Origin: Oceanococcus sp051252075
GTDB taxonomy: Bacteria; Pseudomonadota; Gammaproteobacteria; Nevskiales; Oceanococcaceae
DNA length: 8,657 nucleotides
Reading direction: 5' to 3'
Assembly: GCA_051252075.1 (NCBI GenBank)
Contig: JBPOFU010000108.1
Location: forward strand, 1 to 8,657
The position numbers and the translations under genes are program-made. Below are positions 1 through 6,285 of the stretch, in pieces. Each line of letters starts with the position of its first letter. The first letter of the stretch is position 1. The notes below the pieces were generated by a model. The model saw only the letters and a list, made by a program, of their open reading frames with translations. It did no database searches and had not been told where the DNA came from.

Positions 1-175
1 GGCGATACGTAATTTAATTCGAGAAAACAAAATCGCGCAAATGTATTCGGCCATTCAAACGGGTCAGCGTGACGGCATGCAGACCTTGGATCAAAACTTA
101 AAAGATATGATACGCAAGGGGCAGATCACCAAAGAAGCTGCCCGAAGCAAAGCATCCAATCCCAACGATTTCTAG
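1..175 (+). CDS. pilT: Type IV pilus retraction ATPase PilT, C-terminal end only (5' truncated by window edge)
   Basis: Only the last 57 residues are in the window, read in the frame starting at base 2 and ending at the TAG at 173-175. The visible peptide opens exactly with AIRNLIRE, the C-terminal motif characteristic of PilT and reported to be needed for retraction. It continues with KIAQMYSAIQTG, then GMQTLDQNL, and closes with a PNDF tail, all matching the end of Pseudomonas-type PilT. PilT is the hexameric cytoplasmic ATPase that depolymerises type IVa pili at the PilC platform, driving twitching motility and DNA uptake. The catalytic domains (Walker A and B) lie upstream of the window. 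It is followed after about 21 bases by pilU on the same strand, so the two are probably one transcript. Identification rests on motif recognition and the neighbour; I consider it secure. Confidence 0.93.
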   Translation, partial: AIRNLIRENKIAQMYSAIQTGQRDGMQTLDQNLKDMIRKGQITKEAARSKASNPNDF

Positions 176-196
176 GCCGCTAAGCGAGGCAAAGCC

Positions 197-1384
197 ATGG
201 AACGCGATCAAGCGATACGCTTAGTGCAGCAATTGCTGCGCTTAATGAAGCAGAAAAATGCTTCTGACTTATTTATTACTAACGGCTTTCCGCCGGCTAT
301 GAAGATTGACGGGCAGATGACCCCGATGATGGATAAGCCGCTGACTGCGGAGGCTTCATCCATGATTGTACGTTCGATCATGAATGATCGGCAGCTCAAG
401 CAATACGAAGCCACAAATGAATGCAATTTTGCGATCAGTCCAGGCGATATTGGACGTTTTCGTGTGAACGCCTTCGTCCAGCAAGGCAATTCTGGTGCGG
501 TGTTGCGAACCATAGAAACGGAGATTCCTAAGTTCGAGAATTTAGGGCTGCCACCGATATTGGCGGACTTGATTCTGGAAAAGCATGGCTTGCTGCTAAT
601 GGTGGGCGGTACCGGTTCGGGTAAATCCACTTCTTTGGCCGCCATGCTGGGTTTGCGCAACGAAAAGACCAAGGGGCATATCATCACCATTGAAGATCCG
701 GTGGAATATGTGCATCCGCACCGCGGCTGTGTGGTCACACAGCGAGAGGTGGGGGTGGATACTGAGTCATGGGATGCGGCACTGAAAAATACCCTGCGGC
801 AGGCCCCAGACGTGATTCTCATAGGTGAGATACGTGCGCGGGAGACTATGGAAAATGCGATCAATTTTGCCGAAACCGGTCACCTGTGCTTAGCGACTCT
901 GCACGCCAATAGTGCCAATCAGGCCTTGGACCGCATTATTAACTTTTTCCCTGAAGAAAAACGCGAACAATTGTTGATGGATTTGTCGCTCAACCTAAAG
1001 GGCATTCTGGCCCAGCGCTTATTGCGCAAGGATGGTGGCGGGCGGGTTCCCGCTGTAGAAGTGATGATCAATTCACCCTTGGTGTCTGATCTCATTTTCA
1101 AGGGAGAGGTTGGTCAAATCAAAGATGTGATGACACGCTCTAAAGATCAAGGCATGCAGACTTTTGATCAGGCCTTGTTCGAGCACTTTGAGGCGGGCAG
1201 CATTAACTACGAAGAAGCGATGCGCAACGCCGACTCCAAAAACGAATTGCGTTTACGCATTAAATTGGAAAGCAAGCGTGCAGCTTCAGATTTGCATGAT
1301 GATGACGGCGTTAAGAAGATGTCGATTCTTGAAGATGAGGAAGAAATTTCCGCGCGCCGCGCGCCGCCTCGGCCTGGAACTTAA
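197..1384 (+). CDS. pilU: Type IV pilus retraction ATPase PilU
   Basis: A complete 395-residue PilT/PilU-family secretion ATPase. The N-terminal PAS-like domain covers about residues 1-110 (NASDLFITNG near 21-30). The RecA-like ATPase domain follows: Walker A GGTGSGKST at 137-145 (Lys143), Asp box TIEDPVEY at 164-171, Walker B with catalytic glutamate DVILIGE at 205-211, and His box around His229 and His236. Where PilT carries AIRNLIRE, this protein has DLIFKGEVGQIKDVM, the PilU form, and it has the PilU signatures ECNFAIS and FAETGHLCLATLHAN. PilU acts with PilT as an accessory force-generating motor and in known cases needs PilT to work. Start: ATG 197 is preceded by GAGG (186-189) at 7 bases. 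The last 35 or so residues form a charged, probably disordered tail (DDDG, then EDEEE, then RRAPPRP). It lies between pilT and a second PilU-like gene. Confidence 0.93.
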   Translation: MERDQAIRLVQQLLRLMKQKNASDLFITNGFPPAMKIDGQMTPMMDKPLTAEASSMIVRSIMNDRQLKQYEATNECNFAISPGDIGRFRVNAFVQQGNSGAVLRTIETEIPKFENLGLPPILADLILEKHGLLLMVGGTGSGKSTSLAAMLGLRNEKTKGHIITIEDPVEYVHPHRGCVVTQREVGVDTESWDAALKNTLRQAPDVILIGEIRARETMENAINFAETGHLCLATLHANSANQALDRIINFFPEEKREQLLMDLSLNLKGILAQRLLRKDGGGRVPAVEVMINSPLVSDLIFKGEVGQIKDVMTRSKDQGMQTFDQALFEHFEAGSINYEEAMRNADSKNELRLRIKLESKRAASDLHDDDGVKKMSILEDEEEISARRAPPRPGT

Positions 1385-1389
1385 TCACC

Positions 1390-2448
1390 ATGATGAAGCT
1401 CATTCCTTATTTGAAGCTCGCGGTGGAAAAGAACGCCTCGGATATTTTCTTTACTACCAACTCGCCGGCTATGCTGAAAGTCGATGGCAACATGTTTGCT
1501 ATGGGCAAAAACTTGTTGTCCAAGGATCTGATCAAAGAGTTGGCGTACAGCATCATGACGCCCGATCAACAGTCAATCTTCGAGGAGTATTTGGAGATTG
1601 ACATGGCGACTGAGGCCGGTGGTCTCGGGCGTTTTCGGGTCAATATTTTTCATCAGCGCGGCAACCCCTCCATGGTGCTGCGTTATGTGCAAGCGGAAGT
1701 GCCTACCCTCGATAAGCTAGGTGTGCCCGAAGGTCTAAAAGATCTCATCATGAATAAGCGCGGCTTATTGTTGATGGTTGGTGCGACCGGTTCAGGGAAG
1801 TCGACGACCTTAGCGGCCATGCTGAATCATCGCAATGAAAATGCTAGTGGGCATATTTTGACGATTGAAGATCCGATTGAGTATTTGCACCCGAATAAGA
1901 AGTCCATCGTTAATCAACGTGAAGTTGGGCAAGACACGCACACTTACTCAGCAGCACTGAAAAGTTCGCTGCGTGAGGCGCCAGACGTCATTTTGGTGGG
2001 TGAGATTCGTGACCGTGAAACCATGGAAGCGGCTATACAGTTGGCTGGTACTGGCCATCTTTGTATCTCTACATTGCATGCCAACAATGCGTATCAAACG
2101 CTGCAGCGCATTATCAATATGTTCCCTGAGGAGTTGCGGGCACAGCTGTTTATGGATTTGGCGGTGAATCTGCGCGCGGTGATTTCTCAGCGCCTCATAC
2201 GTTCTATTGATGGCAAACGATGTGCCGCTGTGGAGGTGATGATAAACACGCCTTACATCTCCGAGCTAATTCTGCGCGGTGACGTGGATGCGATAAAAGA
2301 GTCCATGGCGGACAGTCAGGATCGCGTGATGCAGACCTTCGATGATGCTTTACTTCAGCTGTACAAAGATAAAAAGATCAGCAAAGAGGAAGCGTTGTCG
2401 AATGCTGATTCCGCAGCGAATTTGGAGTCGCGTATCGCCTTTGGTTAG
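1390..2448 (+). CDS. PilU-type retraction ATPase paralog (third PilT/PilU-family ATPase in the row)
   Basis: A complete 352-residue PilT/PilU-family ATPase. All catalytic elements are intact: Walker A GATGSGKST at 131-139 (Lys137), Asp box TIEDPIEY at 158-165, Walker B DVILVGE at 199-205, His box TGHLC at 221-225 with His230 in TLHAN. It lacks the PilT AIRNLIRE motif, having ELILRGDVDAIKESM, and shares MDLxxNLxxxxxQRL and the INxPxxxxLIxxGxV region with PilU, so it is closer to PilU than to PilT. Shared blocks with the preceding gene are extensive, but identity is clearly partial, so this is an old duplication or a distinct subfamily, not a recent copy. It starts 5 bases after the pilU stop; two ATGs stand side by side (1390, 1393) and only a weak GGA (1376-1378) precedes them, so translation may be coupled to pilU. 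It lacks PilU's charged tail. A strong terminator follows. A role in pilus retraction is inferred from family and context; the specific function is not known to me. Confidence 0.88.
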   Translation: MMKLIPYLKLAVEKNASDIFFTTNSPAMLKVDGNMFAMGKNLLSKDLIKELAYSIMTPDQQSIFEEYLEIDMATEAGGLGRFRVNIFHQRGNPSMVLRYVQAEVPTLDKLGVPEGLKDLIMNKRGLLLMVGATGSGKSTTLAAMLNHRNENASGHILTIEDPIEYLHPNKKSIVNQREVGQDTHTYSAALKSSLREAPDVILVGEIRDRETMEAAIQLAGTGHLCISTLHANNAYQTLQRIINMFPEELRAQLFMDLAVNLRAVISQRLIRSIDGKRCAAVEVMINTPYISELILRGDVDAIKESMADSQDRVMQTFDDALLQLYKDKKISKEEALSNADSAANLESRIAFG

Positions 2449-2461
2449 CTTTTTCAGATAT

Positions 2462-2500
2462 AAAAAAACCGCCGAAGCTTACGCTGAGGCGGTTTTTTTT
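2462..2500. terminator. Bidirectional rho-independent terminator between convergent genes
   Basis: Seven A (2462-2468), then CCGCC (2469-2473) pairing with GGCGG (2488-2492), then eight T (2493-2500). Inside the stem, AGC (2476-2478) pairs with GCT (2483-2485) around a TTAC loop; the two helices are joined by a tandem GA/GA mismatch (2474-2475 with 2486-2487). With A-tract and T-tract on both sides it gives a U-tract in either direction. It lies 13 bases after the third ATPase gene and 12 bases beyond the pilJ stop, so it can end both transcripts. Confidence 0.92.
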
Positions 2501-2512
2501 GCCTATGAGTTT

Positions 2513-4561
2513 CTAGGCGGCGACTTGATCATCGTCAGCTGTGAACTCGTCATCATCCAGGCCATCTCCGGGGAGGCGGAAGCCGGATACGGACTCACGC
2601 ATCTGCTCGGACAGCGTCGTCAGTTCACGAGTACGTGAAGCCGTCAAATCCGCAGAATCAGCGGTTTGGTTGGCAATTGAGCGTAGCTGCGTCATCGTAT
2701 CGTTCAGACCGGATGCGACTTTCGCTTGCTCGCTAGATGTACCAGAGATCTGTTGAATCAACTGGGCTAATTCGGACGCGAAGCTCTCAATACGTTCTAG
2801 TGCACTACCTGCAGTTTGTGCCGATTGTGACCCCGAAACTACGTTAGCGGTTGAGCGTTCCATGGAGATGATCGCTTCGTTGGTATCCGCCTGAATGGTT
2901 TTGACCAACCCCTCAATCTGTTTGGTTGCTGAACTGGCGCGCTCTGCCAGTCGTTGCACCTCATCCGCCACCACCGCGAAGCCTTTACCGGATTCGCCCG
3001 CCATGGCCGCCTGAATGGAGGCATTCAGTGCCAAGGTATTGGTTTGCTCGGAAATGTCATTAATAAATTCAATGATGTTTCCGATTTCCTGTGAGGACTC
3101 ACCCAGCCGCTTGATACGCTTGGAGGTGTCCTGAATCTGTTCGCGTAGGGCCTCCATTCCGGTAATGGTGCTACGTACTGTTTCACCACCTGAGCGGGCC
3201 GTTTCCAGTGAGGACACAGCCTGTTTAGCCAATTGCTCGGCTTCCGTCGACATTTCCTGCATGCTTTCCGTCATGCGGGTAATCGATTCCGCCGCCGATC
3301 CAATCTGAACGTTTTGCTCTCTACTGGCTTGGTTCAGCGAGGTTGCGTTATCCAAGGTGGAGGAGGCTGCATCGGTTACTTGTCGCGCGGTGCTGTTGAT
3401 CGTACCAACCAGGTTACGCAGTGTTTCGATGGTGAAGTTAATCGAATCTGCAATGGCTCCAGTAAAGTCCTCGCTCACTGTGACCGAAGTGGTTAGGTCA
3501 CCATCTGCCAGATTTGAGATGTCGTCCAGCAAAGTCAAAATTGCCTCTTGCTGCAAGCGTTCTGAAGACTCAGCTGCAATCTGACGGCGACGTACGTTGA
3601 ACAAGAACAGGCCGACAAAGGACAGCAGGGACAGTACTGACAATCCTGCAAAGATGTAGATCAGCATTGGCTTGATGGGACGAGCCGCCGCATGCTGAGT
3701 TAACGCATCCTCTACATCGATTGCCGAAGCCAAAACTTCCGTTCCCAATCGGGACAGCAGCGCTGAGGACTCCTGCACATCAGCGATATCAGTGGCGACA
3801 CTTTGTATGCCAGCTACCCCTTCGTTGATGCGGTTGAAGCCGTTGGTAATTTGCTTAATCAACTGGGCGGCACGCGCATCACGATTGGCCACGCCATTGC
3901 GCAGTTTGTTGTTGTTTGTGGCAAAAGATTGCGCATCCTCAGCTAAACGACTGGCGGTCATGTCTGCACCGCGGCCAGCACCAACTACACGCTTGGCTCG
4001 AGTGCGTATGCGCTCCAGTAAGAGTGCTTGTTCAGCGGCTAAACGAATGACTTCCGCGGGGGCGCGTATTTCCACTAGGCGGGCAATGAGGCTATTCGTC
4101 GTGTCAGCCAACTCAAAAGCGCTGTCATCCACTTGGAAGCCGTATTGATCTGCCGTGAGATAAGCGCTACGACCATCCAACATGGCGCCAACGCCGTCAT
4201 TCATTTCAGCCCAAGATTCTTCTAGATAACTCAATGACTCTTCGACACTAGCCGGAGCTGGCGGTAAATCAATGAGTTCATCCCCATTGCGAATGAAGTC
4301 AATGGCCTCGGTGAGGTTGACTTGAGCCCCCTCTAGCAAACGGAAATCCGGGGTAATGCCGCGTGATGCATCGGCACCCAATTTCCCTAAATCAGTAGCC
4401 TGCTGCTGGGCCGAACGCGCCAGATTGATGTATTCCTGGTCGTAACGAGCCGTTTGCTGCGTGTAAACATAAACGCCCAATGTTGCGGCTAGAAAGATGA
4501 CCGCCAGTATGAGTAGAAAAAACTCACGCCGGCTGCCTGCTGCACTTTTCCCTGTTGCCAT
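2513..4561 (-). CDS. pilJ: Type IV pilus chemoreceptor PilJ (methyl-accepting chemotaxis protein)
   Basis: A complete 682-residue chemoreceptor, the length I recall for Pseudomonas PilJ. Visible architecture: a short basic N-terminus, a first membrane helix at about 14-34, a long mostly helical periplasmic region at about 35-297 of the type that carries two PilJ sensor repeats, a second membrane helix at about 298-322 ending in NVRRR, a HAMP-like region to about 390, then a long coiled-coil signalling domain. The hairpin tip is clear at about 496-545 (INDISEQTNTLALNASIQAA, then GFAVVADEVQRLAERAS). PilJ senses surface contact or pilus-linked cues and signals through the histidine kinase ChpA to PilG and PilH. 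No C-terminal methyltransferase-docking pentapeptide is seen; the protein ends in an acidic tail (GLDDDEFTADDDQ). Start: ATG at 4561 with GGGGGAG just upstream. It lies 39 bases after pilH on the same strand; pilI, pilK and chpA do not follow. Confidence 0.94.
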   Translation of the reverse strand: MATGKSAAGSRREFFLLILAVIFLAATLGVYVYTQQTARYDQEYINLARSAQQQATDLGKLGADASRGITPDFRLLEGAQVNLTEAIDFIRNGDELIDLPPAPASVEESLSYLEESWAEMNDGVGAMLDGRSAYLTADQYGFQVDDSAFELADTTNSLIARLVEIRAPAEVIRLAAEQALLLERIRTRAKRVVGAGRGADMTASRLAEDAQSFATNNNKLRNGVANRDARAAQLIKQITNGFNRINEGVAGIQSVATDIADVQESSALLSRLGTEVLASAIDVEDALTQHAAARPIKPMLIYIFAGLSVLSLLSFVGLFLFNVRRRQIAAESSERLQQEAILTLLDDISNLADGDLTTSVTVSEDFTGAIADSINFTIETLRNLVGTINSTARQVTDAASSTLDNATSLNQASREQNVQIGSAAESITRMTESMQEMSTEAEQLAKQAVSSLETARSGGETVRSTITGMEALREQIQDTSKRIKRLGESSQEIGNIIEFINDISEQTNTLALNASIQAAMAGESGKGFAVVADEVQRLAERASSATKQIEGLVKTIQADTNEAIISMERSTANVVSGSQSAQTAGSALERIESFASELAQLIQQISGTSSEQAKVASGLNDTMTQLRSIANQTADSADLTASRTRELTTLSEQMRESVSGFRLPGDGLDDDEFTADDDQVAA

Positions 4562-4564
4562 TGT

Positions 4565-4571
4565 CTCCCCC
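4565..4571 (-). promoter_or_regulatory. Ribosome binding site of pilJ
   Basis: On the minus strand the sequence GGGGGAG stands three bases before the ATG at 4561. It is purine-rich and strong, although the gap to the ATG is short. It supports this start, which also places the first membrane helix at the usual distance from the N-terminus. Confidence 0.65.
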
Positions 4572-4600
4572 GAGATCTGTAAGCAGTTTTGCTGTTTGCG

Positions 4601-4963
4601 TTATTTCAAAACCGCTTTAATTTTTGCGACCAAATCTGGCCCTTTTACAGGCTTGACCAAATATTCTGAAGCCCCTTGGCGCTTGGCCCATAATTTGTCG
4701 GTTTCCTGACTTTTACTGGAACAGACAATGATGGGAACACCTTTGGTGTCTGGGTCACGCGTTAGCGTACGAGTAGCTTGAAAGCCATTCATGCCTGGCA
4801 TGACCACGTCCATGACGATTACGTCTGGGCGTTGGGCCTTTGATTTTGCAATTGCATCATCACCAGAATTGGCCTCGTTGACCTGAAACCCTTCAGCTTC
4901 AAGAAAACCACGCAACTTCATCAGTTCCGTTGGTGAATCATCCACGATCAAAACGCGAGCCAT
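4601..4963 (-). CDS. pilH: Type IV pilus response regulator PilH (CheY-like)
   Basis: A 120-residue stand-alone receiver domain. Acidic pocket Asp8-Asp9, phospho-acceptor Asp52 in VIVMDVVMPGMNGFQATR, switch Ser82 (CSS), and conserved Lys104-Pro105 are all present. The stretch SQETDKLWAKRQGASEYLVKP closely resembles Pseudomonas PilH (ETDKxWGKRQGA) and not PilG, so I assign PilH. In Pseudomonas, ChpA phosphorylates PilH, which modulates retraction and phosphate flow opposite PilG. The reading frame is open upstream to 5077, but the start at 4963 is chosen because MARVLIVDDS is the family N-terminus and AAGGGG stands 10 bases upstream; the longer form would overlap pyrC' and add 38 unrelated residues. 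It is followed by pilJ, and preceded after 41 bases by pyrC' with no terminator between. pilG, which normally comes before it, is absent. Confidence 0.94.
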   Translation of the reverse strand: MARVLIVDDSPTELMKLRGFLEAEGFQVNEANSGDDAIAKSKAQRPDVIVMDVVMPGMNGFQATRTLTRDPDTKGVPIIVCSSKSQETDKLWAKRQGASEYLVKPVKGPDLVAKIKAVLK

Positions 4964-4973
4964 ATCCGCAATT

Positions 4974-4979
4974 CCCCTT
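4974..4979 (-). promoter_or_regulatory. Ribosome binding site of pilH (decides the start)
   Basis: AAGGGG on the minus strand, 10 bases before the ATG at 4963. It supports the 120-residue form of PilH over the longer open frame that reaches into pyrC'. Confidence 0.6.
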
Positions 4980-5004
4980 GAATCTAACGACAGTGAAATA
5001 AAAA

Positions 5005-6285
5005 CTATACACCAAGCTCTTGCTGCCAGTGTGAGTCTATGTGCCATTGCCCCGCTGTTATCCGTCCAATCAGACAACCGGGGTAATTTTGTTGCAACAA
5101 TAAGCTATGTTTGCTTTGGCTGTGTTGCTTGGTATTTGATGCGGGTTTTGCATCGGGTGCAACTATCAGCCAATCATTAACTGGATGTTTAACTTTCCGC
5201 TCAGGCATTAGCGCTTCGGCGCCTGCGCTTAGGCTGTGCGCCAGCCGTAGCGGATCTACTGCGCCGCTGAGTGTAAGGCAGGCCGCTAGGAAGCCATCGA
5301 TGCCATTGGCTCCAGCCTTGGTGTCGGCAAAAGGCCCAAATTTGTCGTCAAAGCCGAGTGGTCGGTGATCGCTGCATATGGCTGCCAGTGTGCCATCGGC
5401 CAAGCCAGCGATGAGCGCCTGCCTATCCTGCTCATTGCGCAATGGCGGGTCCAGGTGGCAGCGCGTGTCGAAGTCACTGATGGCCTGGTCGGTAAACAAT
5501 AAATTGTGTATGGCGACATCGCCACTGACTGGCAGGCCTTGTTTCTGCGCGGTGCGTAGTTGCTGCACGCCCTCGGCGCTAGTCAGCTTGCTGAGGTGCA
5601 CACTGCAATGGGTGTCACGTACCAATTCAACAATGCTGGCAATGGCGAGGCTTTCGCTCACGCTGGGTATGCCGCTAAGTCCCATCACGTTGGCTAAGGT
5701 AGCGTCGTGGGCGCAGCCGGGAAATTGGTCGCGAAGTTGCGGCTGCAAATGTACACGTATGCCGAGATCGGCGGCGTAGCGCAAGGCTTGACGCAAAAGG
5801 GCCGGCTGCGGCAATGGCGTATCGGCCTGACTCAGTCCTACGCAACCTGCGCTTATCAAGCTCGCCATATTGCTCAATTGCTGGCCTTCCAGGCCCACAG
5901 TTAAGGCACCTAGCAGATCGAGCTCTGCCAACTCGCCTTCTGCCAGTGCGCGTCGCTCTATCCATTCAATGACGGACGAATTATCAATGCGAGGCTGTGT
6001 GTCTGGAGCCGCACAAATGCGCCGAAAGCCATTTTTCCAAGCGGCTCGAAGCTCGTGCTCTATCGTGCTTCGTGGTGAATCGGCGGGTGCAGCAAGGTGG
6101 TGAGAAACATCGACCATTGCTGGCATAAGCCATAAATTTCGGGCATCAATTTTTGTTTGATCGGGCGTGCTCGCCGTGTCGATGTTCAACCGGCCATCCG
6201 CTAAGGACAGATCCACTATTTGATCTGCGTGCTCCTGTGCGTAGGGGTTCAGCCAGCGAATTTGGCGAAGTAGCAAGTTATTCAT
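5005..6285 (-). CDS. pyrC': Dihydroorotase-like PyrC' (probably non-catalytic partner of aspartate transcarbamoylase)
   Basis: A 426-residue amidohydrolase-fold protein of the dihydroorotase family. Conserved framework: MPAMVDV (54-60), a GALTVGLEGQQL region (126-137), HLSKLTSAEGV (230-240), LDPPLRNEQDRQAL (278-291), CSDHRP (304-309) and a C-terminal GxxxGxITAGQW close. Metal ligands are broken: the DxHxH signature reads D59-V-S-H-H63 (first His is Ser61), the bridging Asp/Lys position reads SQAD (Gln153), the HxED position reads LQPQ (Gln181), and DHAPH reads DHRPL (306-310). His63, His230 and Asp306 remain. This matches the Pseudomonas PyrC' type, which does not make dihydroorotate but is required to assemble the PyrB6-PyrC'6 dodecamer. 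The start ATG overlaps the pyrB stop by four bases (ATGA), fitting equimolar synthesis. An active dihydroorotase would then be encoded elsewhere. The alignment of ligand positions is from memory of family motifs. Confidence 0.9.
   Translation of the reverse strand: MNNLLLRQIRWLNPYAQEHADQIVDLSLADGRLNIDTASTPDQTKIDARNLWLMPAMVDVSHHLAAPADSPRSTIEHELRAAWKNGFRRICAAPDTQPRIDNSSVIEWIERRALAEGELAELDLLGALTVGLEGQQLSNMASLISAGCVGLSQADTPLPQPALLRQALRYAADLGIRVHLQPQLRDQFPGCAHDATLANVMGLSGIPSVSESLAIASIVELVRDTHCSVHLSKLTSAEGVQQLRTAQKQGLPVSGDVAIHNLLFTDQAISDFDTRCHLDPPLRNEQDRQALIAGLADGTLAAICSDHRPLGFDDKFGPFADTKAGANGIDGFLAACLTLSGAVDPLRLAHSLSAGAEALMPERKVKHPVNDWLIVAPDAKPASNTKQHSQSKHSLLLQQNYPGCLIGRITAGQWHIDSHWQQELGV

Noticed and set aside
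208..864. A 218-codon open frame on the minus strand, antisense to pilU
   Set aside because: It lies wholly inside a well-supported ATPase gene, its product has Ser/Cys-rich composition with no recognisable domain, and it mirrors the conserved Walker regions of the sense frame.
2342..2638. Plus-strand open frame spanning the end of the third ATPase gene and the terminator
   Set aside because: It runs through the terminator hairpin in the wrong frame and its translation shows no domain.
4581..4594. Small hairpin AGCA-loop-TGCT between pilH and pilJ
   Set aside because: Only four base pairs, no T-tract after it in the gene direction, so it is not a credible terminator or attenuator.
4995..5045. 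Possible sigma-70 (TATAGT) or sigma-54 (TGGCA...TTGG) promoter for pilH in the pyrC'-pilH junction
   Set aside because: No -35 hexamer at 16-18 bases from TATAGT, and the sigma-54-like elements are two bases off the required GG-GC spacing.
4964..5077. N-terminal extension of PilH overlapping the end of pyrC'
   Set aside because: The receiver domain starts at MARVLIVDDS with a ribosome site upstream; the added 38 residues do not resemble the PilH family.
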